A DNA stretch of 64,000 nt from Metopolophium dirhodum (taxonomy: Eukaryota > Arthropoda > Insecta > Hemiptera > Aphididae): assembly GCF_019925205.1 (NCBI RefSeq), contig NC_083560.1:7936001-8000000 (forward strand), given 5' to 3'. Below are positions 23,814-35,139 of this stretch, in pieces. Every line of letters starts with the position of its first letter. The first letter of the stretch is position 1. The position numbers and the translations under genes were made by a program. The notes under the pieces are model-generated. The model was not told the DNA's origin, ran no database searches, and saw only the letters and a program-made list of their open reading frames with translations.

Positions 23814-25292
23814 CTTAAAAAAGGTGGTTAAGTGGATGTCGCTCTGCTGTACAGTAGGTTACAAGTGGGTCACTGTAATGGATGGTGTTAAATTTGAATT
23901 CAATGATATAATATCATTGTATAAGAAAAACGATTCTGAGCGAAAACGGTCAGTCAGCCTATGATATTACCAAGTATATTTGATGATATTATTGTGAATA
24001 AAGTAATTTATATATAACCTATTTACGTGGAGCCTTGTTTTAAATTTTAAATCCTTAGCCATAAAAGTTAAACATTTTATACATTTTTAACCACAAAATA
24101 ATTAATAAATTATAAATTTGATAAATGTTGTCAAAATTTGAACTTTAAATGCTTATAAAAAAAAATTGTGCCTATGTATTTTTAATATTTTTCAACTGCT
24201 ATTAGAACGATATATCAGGAGCCTTATATTAAATTTTCACGCTTTTTTACCCAACAAATAAAAATTTATTGTTATTTATAGAAAAAAAAACTAAAAAAAT
24301 TGAAAACTGACAATGTCCGTAAACAGCTCAAAAAGAGTCAAAATATTTTCAACATTTTATGGTGTATAGAAAATGCTAATATGAACATTCAGTGAAATTT
24401 TCAAGTATCTACAGTCATTTGTTTTTTAATTACAATAAAATAAGAAAATTGTTACATGAGAAATCGAGTAAATATCAAATGTTGTAAAAATATAAATTTC
24501 AGACGCTCATAAAAATTTAATTTAAGTTTCTTCTAGACATTTTTTTTTTGATAAAGGTAGACAAACTTATGAGTAATCTTATATTACATTTTCAAATCTT
24601 AGATTTAAAAAGAAAAATTTTTATGAATTTCAACTCAAAATAATTTGCTATTTTTCGTGATTTTTCCGTATTTTTTCAAGATTTGAACTTTAAACGTGTA
24701 TAAAAAAAAACTGTGACTAAGGATTTTTAATTTTTTTCATCTGCCTTTGAAACAATAACCTAGGAGCCTTCTATTAAATTTTCAAGCTTTTTTTCCCAAC
24801 AAATAAAATTTTATTGATATTTATAGAAAAAAAATTTAAAAAAACTGAAAACTGACAATGTCCGTAAACAGTTCAAAAAAAGTCAAATTATTTTCAAAAT
24901 TGTATTGTGTATAGAAAATGCAAATATAAACAACCAGTGAAAATTTCATGCATCTACGGTCATTTGTTTTAGAGTTACACCAATAACCAAAATCGATTTT
25001 GTTAAAAATCGATTTTGCGTAAAAATTCCCGTTTTTCCTTAATTTTTCTTTCGTTTTTCACATCGCTTTTGAAAACTACTGGGAAATTAAAATTTTGACC
25101 TCCCCAATGCACCAACGATATTCACTTTCCCATCGAACAAGATACTGAAGTCGAAAATCGAAGCATTATTTCGACTACTTATCGTGTACACAGACACAAA
25201 AATAAAAAAAAAAATAAAAAAAAATAAAAAAAAAAACACACATCATTGTAAAATCAATACATTCATCGTTTCACTCAGAATCTAAAAAAAAT
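23814..25292 (+). repeat. family A repeat, near full-length copy
   Basis: Runs from AAAAAAGGTGGTTAAGTGG to CACTCAGAATCTAAAA. It contains an internal duplication: the block starting TTTGAACTTTAAATGCTTA (~24139) recurs diverged from ~24683, a period of about 545 bp, each time passing GACAATGTCCGTAAACAG and ATGGTGTATAGAAAATG-like sequence. Near the start lies GATTCTGAGCG and at the end its inverse C(A/G)CTCAGAATC, a subterminal inverted repeat. Non-coding. It is nested within the hAT at 23619-26336. Confidence 0.8.
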
Positions 25293-25304
25293 TTTAATTC
25301 AAAT

Positions 25305-25972
25305 TTAAAAATAGCTTGAATATTTGATAATTTTTATTTTTGAGCTGCACTTGAAATTCGACATATTTTCTTTTGTACCAAGTCGTCTATATTTGCGCAA
25401 GAATTTCTTGGTAATATCGGTACTTTTGTCAACAGCAATAGAAAAATTTAAAAATTGTTTACTTTTTTCATACAATTGTTGTTTAACATTGCTGGCAATT
25501 CCTTCAATTCTCTGAGTAGTAGTATTTCCACTTAAACTTAATGCTTGTTTCTTTTCGGGACATAATACTTCCACCGCACTAATTATACAATCTTTAATAA
25601 ATTCACCGTCATAAAAAGGTTTTGACGCACGTGCGATTTTTTCTGATATAACGTAACTACATTTAACCGAATCAATATTTTCTCTTCTTATACTATCAAA
25701 TAATTTTGTTTGATACGAGAGATTTTTTATTCATTCTTCAAATTTTTCTTCGCGTAATTTTTCTACAAATTTATCGTATATCTTACCATGATTTGTGTAA
25801 TAATGTCTTTTAATATTGTACTCCTTGATGACAGATACACTTTGTTTACAGATCAAACATATTGGAAGAGAATTAGAATAAGTAAAAAAATATGCATAGC
25901 CCCATTTTTCTTGAAAAGCCTGTCTCTGTCTTGGTAAATTTTACGTTTCATCGGTTTGATATTATGAGACAT
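25305..25972 (-). pseudogene. GTF2IRD2/ZBED-type hAT transposase, N-terminal part, broken
   Basis: The minus strand starts at ATG 25972-25970 (MSHNIKPMKRKIYQD). After a one-base shift near 25925 it continues RQRQAFQEKWGYAYFF. Next comes a zinc finger CLIC...KEYNIKRHYYTNH, then an in-frame stop after REEKFEE near 25737. The frame resumes through ISEKIARASKPFYDGEFIKDC and AVEVLCPEKK to RIEGIASNVKQQL and AVDKSTDIT. This order (C2H2-like finger, 'A...KPF.DGEFIK.C', 'CPEK', 'R.i..i...i..QL', 'S.A.DESTD') is the N-terminal half of the GTF2I-repeat-domain-protein-2-like hAT family. The first catalytic Asp region is near VDKSTD. The rest of the RNase H core and the dimerisation tail are missing, and the gene ends at the nested family A repeat. 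Non-functional. Confidence 0.85.
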
Positions 25973-26344
25973 TACAACAAACAAATTACGCGTATAAACT
26001 TAAATTTAAAATTCAACTTGAATAGCAACTAGTTACTCGTACGAACAAAACAACACTGATCACAGTCAAGCTGTTAGCCTGTTACCCACTATTACACCGA
26101 AGTACAAATTATATTTATCTTTGTAGAAAAGATTTGACTTTATCGAGTATAATGGGATTTCCGAACAAGTAAATAAAATAAAACATGAACGTTAGATAAT
26201 ATTATTACTTAATATTTTATTAACAATTTTAAAAATTCTTTTTATATTTTTGTTCAAAATGTATTTTTATTGCGGGCCACATAGAAAGGGTTCGCGGGCC
26301 ACTTGTGGCTTGCGGGCCGTATGTTTGAGACCACTGCTCTAAAT

Positions 26345-26578
26345 ATATAGCGTCTATTACTTAAAGTATGCTTATACAATGAAAAAGTACGCTCAGCATT
26401 TTGATGCATCTACACTTGTTATTTGTGCATATTTAAAATAATTTAAAAAAATTGGCATTAAATCTGAATAAACATTTTAATCTTCGGAGTAAGTTTCAAT
26501 AGTTTTAAAATTGTGTATCCTTCATTTGATTTGTGGGGGGGGGGGGGGGGTAGCAGCCCTGTAGTTGCGCCACTGGTG
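26345..26578 (-). pseudogene. remnant of an older hAT, right terminus at 26578
   Basis: The end reads, inward from 26578, CAGTGGCGCAACTACAGGGC, a hAT-type terminus also seen as a left end at 28471. On the minus strand near 26440-26345 a very degraded frame reads TSVDASKC.AYFFIV.AYFK with stops. It resembles the hAT tail pattern (TSVD.ERSFS.YK..L). If correct, the 23619-26336 hAT inserted into an older hAT. Weak similarity; treat as tentative. Confidence 0.4.
26526..26543 (+). repeat. G homopolymer run
   Basis: A run of about seventeen G inside the terminus of the older hAT remnant. Confidence 0.85.
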
Positions 26579-28470
26579 TGCACTACATTATGTCTAGGTA
26601 TATATCTTATGTATATATCTAAGTCTCTTATTTCACCTAATTTGATCCCCACCGCAGACATGCATTATATTTCACATTAAATAAAGTGTATTATATTATT
26701 ATACTATTGGCATTATTATAATAATGTCAAACTCGTTTTGTATGATTCATCATCTGCTTCTGCAGGACGATGACGATATCCGTTGTACCTACCTAATTTA
26801 TAAATATCGGATTTTACTTTGCACAATATAATATTATTACCATAATACGGCCACTTATAATAAGACACATGGATTTAAAGAGTCAGTTGCTATTATTAGA
26901 CTAAAAATATCCTTGAACGGTGGAACGTATCTTGCAAATATATAAAACAAATATATCTATTATAACCTCACTTGCCACTTCGGTTATGAGACTCAAATTT
27001 CGTAAGAAAAATGTTATAAATTAAACTTTTTTTCAAATTTCCTAAGAAATAATAATTTGTATAATTTATATTTTTATTTACGTCAAGAATACAATATTAC
27101 TGCAAAAAATTGGAATATAAAATTAAATACCTACGCACACTGAAATTATTGGTCCGATTCGAGTACATATTTGTCTTATTTGATCAGATTTAATATACCT
27201 GATATCAATACAAATTTGCAATATAAATTATTAAATCCTTTCTTTGGTTATTATAATAATATAATAATTATATTATATTATATTATATATTATTGTGTGG
27301 GCAACGACGACTACTTGGCACGCAATTATTATCGTCGGATTTTAAACTTCCGAAGTCCCATTGTGCACGAACGACGCGTACCTAATAATAATTATGTCAT
27401 CATTAATATTTCCGTTTTTTTTTTTCTACGCGTGGGTAGGTATAGTAAAGATATATATCGTAAAGAAATTTGCATTTATTTCCTACCACGGTATAGGTAG
27501 GTAGGTATGCGATACAAACGATTTCCGAGCTGCACTCAGTTAATGTAAATAATTTTGAGCATTATTTAGGGATGACGCGGCGTGCGCACACATTATCATT
27601 TTGCACTAGATTATTTACGAAGGATAAATACGTTGAAAATTTTAACGCAACTGTGCACAACTACAACAGCCATAACCTGCAGGGTTCGGGACTTGTGGCC
27701 CTTAGAAAAACATTAAAAAAGCGCTTATACTTTATATACCCTGAAAAACTTAAAAAATGTAAAAACGAGTACTTTAAGAAAAAAGTATCTAAATAAATTT
27801 CATGTATATCATGAATAGAACGATCGACGGTTAATGATTAATCGATGTTAGTTAATGTTAGTCGATCACTAACGGAAATTCAAAACAAAAATCGTGTTTC
27901 TGTTTAAAAATATAAACAAATTAAAAGCTAATTGGGGAACATCTAAAATTTGTAAACAATTATTAAATACAATTCATAATATATATCATACAGTGCCGCG
28001 TATCATAAAAAAAAATTGGTCTTACTCAAATTGTTGCCTGAGGAACACTTGGATCCTATGCTACACGCCACTGTCTATATATATGTATAATATTGGTTAT
28101 ATTTTTTTGGATGTACGCTACATCATTAAAAACCTATGAGCCGCGGCGACTAATATAATATTATTCAATCAAAATGTTTAAAATTTAATAAAAATATCAT
28201 TGGGTCACACTCACATAAGATTACACAAATAATATTACAATTTTTTACTAAAACAAATCGTGTCAGAACTAATTATAATTTTTATTTTTTACTGTATTTG
28301 AATATTATCATTTATTACAAAGAGGTAGGTACTTCTAAAAGGTACTAGCTAGTGTTTGGGCAGCATTTTAAATACTTTACTATTTTTAAAAGTATTCCAG
28401 TAATTTGCTTATAAATACTTTTTAAAAGTATTTTTCACAACACCTGCAAGCTATATATTATGTGCACAAG
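26579..28470. other. intergenic sequence with unassigned short open frames
   Basis: Open frames at 27171-27500, 27572-27796 and 27894-28139 have no domain I recognise. The 74-residue frame at 27572 is basic and lysine-rich (LRKTLKKRLYFIYPEKLKKC) but isolated. Bases 28350-28440 (TAGTGTTTGGGCAG then AAAGTATT blocks) look like a hAT-style end. No RNA gene seen. Confidence 0.4.
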
Positions 28471-28625
28471 TGGCGCAACTATATAGAGTTCAAATCTTGG
28501 GGGTTACTTAAAAAGCATTTTTAAGGATTCGTTTGGCTACAAATTCCGAGCCTTAGTTAATATTAAAGACCGGATAAAATTGTGTTTAAGATATGTCAAA
28601 ATTGCACTAAAAATATTTCAAAAAT
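28471..28625 (+). mobile_element. left end of the older hAT family, truncated
   Basis: Starts AGTGGCGCAACTATATAGAG. It contains GTTTGGCTACAAATTCCGAG and GTTAATATTAAAGACCG, which also occur at 22929-22970 in the repeat block. So the terminus family and that block belong together. Confidence 0.6.
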
Positions 28626-28929
28626 GCAATGAAAATTATATACCAAATTATTGCAGTATAAATAAATTATGATTTCAATGAAAAGTACATTAAAGTTACA
28701 TAAAAAAATAATAAAATATAATATAGTATAAAATATATAATAGTTAATTGCTTACTTAAATAATACGACGGATATTAAAATATTACAGAATTATAAAATA
28801 GTATAAAAACAAATACCAAACAAAGGTATTTAAAAATTTAAATATATTTTCTTTCTGAATTAAAATGTATAATAAATTATATGCGATTCTTAACTGTGTT
28901 GTTGAAAATTATACCGTGTATTATTAATT

Positions 28930-29512
28930 ACAACAAAAAAAGAAAATCGTTACTTAAGAAATCAAGTGAATATCCAATGTTGTAAAAATATGAACTTCGA
29001 ATGCTCATAAAAATTTAGTTTAACATTCTTTTGGTTTTTTTTTTCGATAAAAGTAGACTCACTTATAAGGAATCTTGCATTACATTTTCATATCTTAGAT
29101 GTAAAAACAATAAAATTTAATGAATTCTCTATGATTTTTCCATATTTTGTCAAAATTTGAACTCTAAAAGCTTATAAAAAAAACTGTGACTAAGGATTTT
29201 TAATATTTTTCAAATGTCAATGTAACAATATAGTAAGAGCCTCGTAATAAATTTGCAAGTATTTTTACTCAACAAATAAAGTTTTATTGACATTCATAGA
29301 AAACAAAACTAATAAAATTGGATGCTGAAAATGTCCCTTAACAGTTCAAAATATACCAAATATTTTGAAACTTTTATCGTGTATAGAAAACTCAAATATA
29401 AACAACCAGTGAAAATTTCATGTATCTACGGTCATTTGTTTTAAAGTTACGCCAAAAGCCAAAGTCGATTTTGCGTAAAAATTCCCGCGTTTTTCCTTAA
29501 TTTTTCTTAAAA
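28930..29512 (+). repeat. family A repeat, 3' two-thirds
   Basis: Contains GAAATCAAGTGAATATCCAA, AAAGTAGACTCACTTATAAG and TTCATGTATCTACGGTCATT, ending at a run of A where the next family A copy begins. The two are head-to-tail. Confidence 0.75.
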
Positions 29513-30547
29513 AAAAAGGTGAGTAAGTGGATGTCGCTCTGCTATACAGTAGGTTACAAGTGGGTCACTGTAATGGATGGTGTTAAATTCAAATTCAATG
29601 ATATAATATCATTATATAAGAAAAACGATTCTGAGCGAAAACAGCCAATCAGCCTATGATATTACCAAGTATATTTGATGATATTATTGTGAATAAAGTA
29701 ATTTATATATAATCTATTTACGTGGAGCCTTGTTTTGAATTTTCAATCCTTTGCTATAAAAGTTGAACATTTTATAAATTTTTAACTACAAAATAATTAT
29801 TAAATTATAAATTTGATAAATTTTGTCAAAATTTGAAATTTAATTGTGCCTATGTATTTTTAATATTTTTCAACTGCTAATAGAACGATATATCAGGAGC
29901 CTTATATTAAATTTTCACGTTTTTTTACCCAACAAATAAAATTTTATTGATATTTATCGAAAAAAAAACTAAACAATTTGAAAAATTATATTTTCCGTAT
30001 ACAGCTCAAAAAGAGTCAAATTATTTTTCAACATTTAATGGTGCATAGAAAATGAATATATAAACATACAGTACATTTTCCATATGTCTACAGTTATTCA
30101 TTCTTCAATAACAATAAAAAAAAAAACCACTACATGAAAAATCGAGTGAAGATCCAATATTGTAAAAATATGAACTTTATTTTTTTCGATAAAGGTAGAC
30201 AAACTTATGAATATTCTTGTATTACATTTTCAAATCTTAGATTTAAAAAGAAAATTTTTATTAATTCTCAACTCAAAATGATTTGTTAATTTTCGTCATT
30301 TTTAGACGTAATTTCGTGTTTTGTCAATATTTGAACTTTAAATGTTTATAAAAAAAAAATTGTGACTATAGGTTTTTAATTTTTTTTATCTGCCTTTTAA
30401 ACAATATACTAGGAACCTTCTATTAAATTTTATATAAGTTTTTTTAACCAGAAAAGTTGCTGTTGAAGAAAATCCAAACACTTTTACTGTCCTAAAACAC
30501 ACATCATTTTAAAATCAATACATTCATCGCTTCGCTCAGAATCTAAA
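29513..30547 (+). repeat. family A repeat, full ends
   Basis: Starts AAAAGGTGAGTAAGTGGATG and ends CTTCGCTCAGAATCTAAAA, with an internal deletion relative to the 23814 copy. Confidence 0.8.
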
Positions 30548-31502
30548 ATTCGGGGGAGTCGATAAAACCCCGCGAGCATAACTCTGGAGACATAAAGCAT
30601 ACAATTTATCGACTGTGACATACAATTGGTATTCTTGAACTGAAATCGATAAGTTTTTTTTCACTTGTCGAATGCGAATGGCTGGGATGGCCGGTGGTGC
30701 GGTAACGACAAACTGCGTTACAGTCGTGATGTATCATAATAATAAGTCAACAGGTATAACGAAACGTTGAAATAAGAAAACAAGACTAGTAATAATAGTT
30801 ATAACTTAATACAAATTACAAGTTAATTCCTAACTCGTTTAAACCGATTGAAACTTGTAAGAAATATACGCGAATCGTGATAAAATACGATAAATTCGTA
30901 TTTATGCTGATTTTATTTTTATCTATGCACAACTTGGTTTGTTTTTCGTGCCTGCGTAGAGCTTGGCAATTAATAGCAGTTGTAATTATTGACTCCGACG
31001 AAGACCCCCAGGTCGACCAACTATATAGCCAGTGGCGTACACGTACGGGGGAGGGGGGGGCTTCTAATTAGTTACGATTTTATTTTGTCCAGTCTAATAA
31101 TTTCAGACTTTTATTTGAGGTATTTTAAAATGTTTGCAACTAAGGCTAGACAATTTAATACAAAGTCTTTCATACAAGTAGTTCATACTTTTACCGAAAA
31201 ATTACAGATCATTTTAGGAAATTTGGTTTGTAAATACAATGTTTTCAAGAATGAATTCATTCTGGTAAGACGTATAATATGAAATTTACGTCTTGCTTAT
31301 AACATGAACTAAGATAAACAGTTCTGAACATCGAATGGTGGTTGGGTGTGTGGGGCACGTTTAGTGATTGTTAATATTTTACTTTATTCGGAGCTGGCGT
31401 GATCTATGAGAATATATTTTCAACTATATAAAAAAATAAACTAGCATAGATGCTATAAATACAAAATAAATTTTCAACCATATAAAAAAGCAAAACAGCA
31501 TT
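30548..31502. other. unassigned sequence with one hAT-like end
   Basis: No gene recognised. The frames at 30877-31071 and 30989-31282 overlap a hAT-type terminus CAGTGGCGTACACGTACGGG (31030-31049) followed by a G-rich run. The partner terminus was not found. Confidence 0.4.
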
Positions 31503-31556
31503 ATTTTGTTGAATGTATTTAAAGTATCTATGTACTTTAAATACATTTAACAAAAT
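31503..31556. other. 24-bp stem hairpin
   Basis: 31503-31526 and 31533-31556 are reverse complements with one mismatch, around the 6-base loop TCTATG. Length and loop are shorter than a typical animal pre-miRNA. It could be a miniature foldback remnant. Confidence 0.8.
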
Positions 31557-31997
31557 ACTGAAATACTTATATTCATATTTATGTCCAAGTTCAAATTTAC
31601 GACGTAGTTTGCATAATATGAAATATTAAACTAAATTTTTTTTTACTTTACGCGTATACTTTGTATAATTTTGTAACGGATGACATCCATTTACTCCTAC
31701 GCATAACAAATAATAAAGCTTAGATAGTTAAAAGACAGATATAATAATTTGAAAGGAATAAGAAATAATTATGTTATGTATATGTATATGTATATCAATA
31801 ATGATACATCAATTGCCAAATACCCAAATACACGACTAAGATGGCGAAGGGGGTCAACTGTCAATAGCGTTATTGTAAACCAACATTCACGTTAATTCAT
31901 GAGTAATATTTGAAAGGACCATCATATTATATGCGACTCGTATATCATATATAAAACAATGGGAATTGGGTATATATTTATATATAACGTACATAAA

Positions 31998-32029
<32 letters not shown>

Positions 32030-32150
32030 TAAAGATATATTTATGTATATGACGCATAAATAGAAACAGGAAAGTAGTATCTAATAAATGATTGACAACC
32101 ATGGACACAATGATAGGACTTTTTGCACAACTAAGCGTGCAGGATATAGA
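31557..32150. other. AT-rich sequence with (AT)n
   Basis: Contains a 26-bp AT dinucleotide run at 32001-32026. The minus open frame 31887-32156 is translated microsatellite and is not a gene. Confidence 0.5.
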
Positions 32151-32440
32151 TAGCACTCTTTGAGCAATAAGGATAAGTCGATAGGCAAGGTGGTAGGTAG
32201 GGGAGTAGGAGCCCCTTATAAAATCAGACCTAAAACAGCCTGTAATCAGACGTGTACACCCATTGCCATCACAAGCATCTTCACGACACTCAGCACCAGA
32301 ATTATATTATTTGGACTTATAATAATTTTCACCCGAGTACATCTTAAATAAACGTCTTTTATAACTCGACAAGTTTTATTATTTGAATCAACAAGAAGAA
32401 ATCCTTTCTCCACGGTCGTGCTACCTGCAACCAGGTAAGC
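32151..32440 (+). promoter_or_regulatory. possible solo LTR fragment
   Basis: CTTATAAAATC (32215-32225) looks like a TATA box. It is followed ~135 bp on by AATAAACG (32348-32355) and a T-rich tract, the promoter-to-poly(A) spacing of an LTR. Ends, duplication and partner LTR were not found, so this is tentative. Confidence 0.25.
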
Positions 32441-33036
32441 CACACAATTAACCCGATTGTCAGTTTACCACAATTTCTTAAATATCGTGCTCAGTAATTT
32501 GTTGTATAAAAATTGCAAACATGGTAAACAACTGTTTTATTTTGCTTTGTAAAAGTCGAAAGCGCATTAAAAAATACTCAATTTTTCAAGCACAGAAAAA
32601 TAATGACATTTCTTAACTGTGGTCCAAAATTGTGTCAAAGGTTAACCGAAAACGTACCTACTACAGTGAAGTTTTTGTGTGATAAAGTGTACAGACAACA
32701 ATATTGCATATTGTCAATAATACGAGTCGACGGCGACGTCTCGAATATCGATCATCGCTGATAAATAATCAAATGACGAATACGTATTTTGTATTAAAAT
32801 ATGATAAAAATTAAACCATTCATAATATGTAAACAACTACTATTAGATGTGAGCTCTGGGCAAATCGCTGTGAACGGGCCATGAAAACACAAACATGAAA
32901 CAACACAGTATAGTAGATATAGGTAATATTATTAGTATTAATATTTTTTATTATTATCGTATTATTTTTACAATTTAAATCGAAATTTGTAACAAAGAGC
33001 CACAAACTTCTAATAAGTATTAGTTCACTACACTAC
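32441..33036. other. unassigned sequence
   Basis: No gene or element recognised. The minus frame 32820-33005 is low complexity. Confidence 0.35.
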
Positions 33037-33707
33037 TGTAGTAAACCGACCGACCGCTTTACTACATTATAATAAATATATTACTTATAATATATATTAT
33101 ATCATTTATACAGATTTGATATTATTTTATTATACTACAAATTTACATTAAGCATTCGACAGCAATCAGCCGCCGCACTTGTTGTTTCTACTTTCGTCAA
33201 TTCTAAGAATCAAGACGGTTGACATTTATCCAAAATGCCAAACTCAGTTTTTATTACTAATAAAAACTCAAGGATGGGATAATAACAACAACACCTGCGT
33301 CGCTACTCTTTTCATCCACCTCCTAGTTCTCTACCGTGTATCTATTAGCTAGGGGAGACTCAGTATATATACGAGTCTTTGTCCATAGCTAAATCAGAAT
33401 TAGTACTACCAACACTTGTAAGACTTAACTGGTTGTGGGGCTTGTCCTCCACATCACCGCCAGTTCAGGTCTATTCCCAAAATACTTTTAAACTAGTGCA
33501 AATAACTAATTTCTCGGGCAGATGCTTTTCGCTCTGTCCTCAAACTTCTATAAATTTCATAAACAATCATACTGTGTTTAACTTAATAAATTACTTATAT
33601 TAAAATTACTGTGTCACTTGTTACTCTGCAAAACCCCCCTTTGAAAAACCTATTCATCATCAACGTCGTCGAATTCAAAATATAAGCGTTTGTGAGGGAT
33701 CACTACA
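33037..33707 (+). mobile_element. LTR of a retrotransposon
   Basis: Begins TGTAGT and ends ACTACA, a perfect 6-bp terminal inverted repeat with the canonical TG...CA boundaries. It contains a TATA box (GTATATATAC, 33363-33372) and a poly(A) signal AATAAA (33585-33590) in the right order. Seven bases after its end comes a tRNA primer-binding site. No second LTR was seen within the window, so the element is truncated to its 5' part. Confidence 0.65.
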
Positions 33708-33714
33708 CGTCTTT

Positions 33715-33736
33715 TGGTGTCAGGCGTGGGGTCACC
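33715..33736 (+). promoter_or_regulatory. minus-strand primer-binding site
   Basis: TGGTGTCAGGCGTGGGG begins with TGG, the complement of the tRNA CCA end. It resembles the sites that pair with tRNA-Leu-type 3' ends (TGGTGTCAGAAGTGGG) in several Ty3/gypsy elements. The tRNA identity is inferred from memory. Confidence 0.6.
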
Positions 33737-34001
33737 TGAAAGAAGAATTCTTGTAACCAACCAGGAATCAAGTATCTCAGTGGACCTCGAATTCAACCAC
33801 GTTGCTGACACGTACCAGGAAAGGAGAAGGGAAAAAACGGAGCCAAGCCACCAACTACACTCAACACAGCCCAGCGGAGCATCAACGACGAGCCAGCAGA
33901 GCCGCCAGCACGCAAAGCAGACAGGACCAGACAAAAATCACAATGAATTACGCATTGTAAGTTGTCACTTTTTTTTTAGTGAATATATAGTATATGTCTG
34001 A
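33737..34001 (+). pseudogene. retrotransposon leader and possible truncated gag start
   Basis: An open frame (33714-34001) runs through the leader after the primer site, with a polar, Gln/Ser/Arg-rich stretch (HVADTYQERRREKTEPSHQ) and no zinc knuckle or protease motif. It begins inside the primer site, so the ATG at 33714 is unlikely to be the real start. Downstream of ~33960 the sequence turns into AT-rich DNA with no pol motifs. I read it as the leader plus at most the first codons of gag of a 5'-truncated copy. Confidence 0.4.
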
Positions 34002-34504
34002 GAGCCAAATAGGTGTTGGGAAATAGTTAGTTACAATTATTTTTTTAAACTTAATTATTTAAAAAAATAAACAGTATTATTTGTAAATAAATGTAATACT
34101 GTATAATGAGTAAATAGTAAAAAATAAACTAATGATGATACCACCTTTGAAAAAACAATTTATAAGATTAATTTTATTATAAGATTTTTTGTGTTAAACA
34201 ATTGATTTCAATTTTAATAATATTGTTGTATGCTGACCGTCAGCAATCTAAAAGATAATAAAATTGAATTCAATTTATACAGTAAATGAAATAATAGTAC
34301 ATTTTCAGTTATTATAAAGTGTACAGTTTATAGTCATATACGTGTGCGCCTGGTTGTTAAATGTTACCTCTGATTCTAATGGTTTGTATTTTGTAGAATA
34401 TATGTTTTTAATATTTCGGATTATAGTTTATACACTGTGAAAGCCGAAATGTCAATATAATCCATTGTTAAAATAGTGGCTTACAGTTTATACATTCGTG
34501 GAAT
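34002..34504. other. AT-rich sequence, nothing recognised
   Basis: No open frame of note and no element end identified. Confidence 0.4.
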
Positions 34505-34900
34505 GTTTGTGGGTATATTAGACCTCTGGAAAAAAGATAGGCTAATTTAAAAAGGGTTAAATTTGTTTTTTTTTATTCATCGAATTTTAGTATGGTTGGG
34601 TTTGGATAAGATTTTGTATTAATTGATTATATTAATCCACCATAGGTGACAAACTTGGTATAGCTTTGATGCTTTAGAGGTAACAACACGGGGTCCACGA
34701 TCTACCACAGGTAGATTGCCTACCTGATAATGTACTGATGCGAATCAGAAGTTTTATTATTATAATTTTTTCAACAGAAAAGTTAAGATACATTTTGAAC
34801 ACCATACACCGAATATTAAATAACCAACTGGACAATGTTTGAGTAATATAGAGTTGGTGCGTTTAACGGGCAACGAAGTGCAGGGGATCAGCTTGTTATA
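34505..34900 (-). repeat. dispersed repeat family C, minus copy
   Basis: Reverse complement of 3730-4160, ending with GGGCAACGAAGTGCAGGGGA and CAGCTTGTTA. It is followed by a short (TTA)n run (34903-34920), a frequent tail of non-LTR-type repeats. Confidence 0.7.
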
Positions 34901-35139
34901 TATTATTATTATTATTATTATGCTAACTTACTACAGTCGTCACCAGATAATTGTAATAACTGATAACTACTAAATGACATATTATAGTGTGTACTTAAAA
35001 ACTGCTTATAAATAATACTTTAAGGAGAAATGTCATCGCAATATTTGTTTTATCTATCATACTCACGTGAATGTGTGTATGCTGTGCCTTTGCAACCATG
35101 ATGCGTTGAACATACAAAATCCTAAATGTATACCGAGTG

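Larger units (their letters stand above)
23619..26336 (-). mobile_element. hAT element (GTF2IRD2-like) with perfect 8-bp target duplication
   Basis: Left end CAGTGATCTCAAACTC (23619) and right end, read inward, CAGTGGTCTCAAACATACGG (26336-26317) are imperfect inverted repeats. Both are followed by GGGCC/GGCCCGC blocks typical of hAT ends. CTCTAAAT flanks both sides (23611-23618 and 26337-26344), an exact 8-bp duplication. Inside are a transposase N-terminal remnant (25305-25972) and a family A repeat (23814-25292) inserted in or replacing the rest of the gene. The element is dead but its insertion is precisely dated relative to its neighbours. Confidence 0.9.

Noticed and set aside
27572..27796. 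74-residue lysine-rich frame
   Set aside because: Looks somewhat protein-like, but no homology recognised and no neighbouring exons. Kept only as a note.
26579..28470. a single hAT between the two CAGTGGCGCAACTA ends
   Set aside because: The two ends face outward, away from each other, so they belong to different copies and do not bound an element.
31503..31556. microRNA precursor
   Set aside because: Stem of 24 bp with a 6-base loop is too short and too perfect for an ordinary animal precursor. Listed as a hairpin only.
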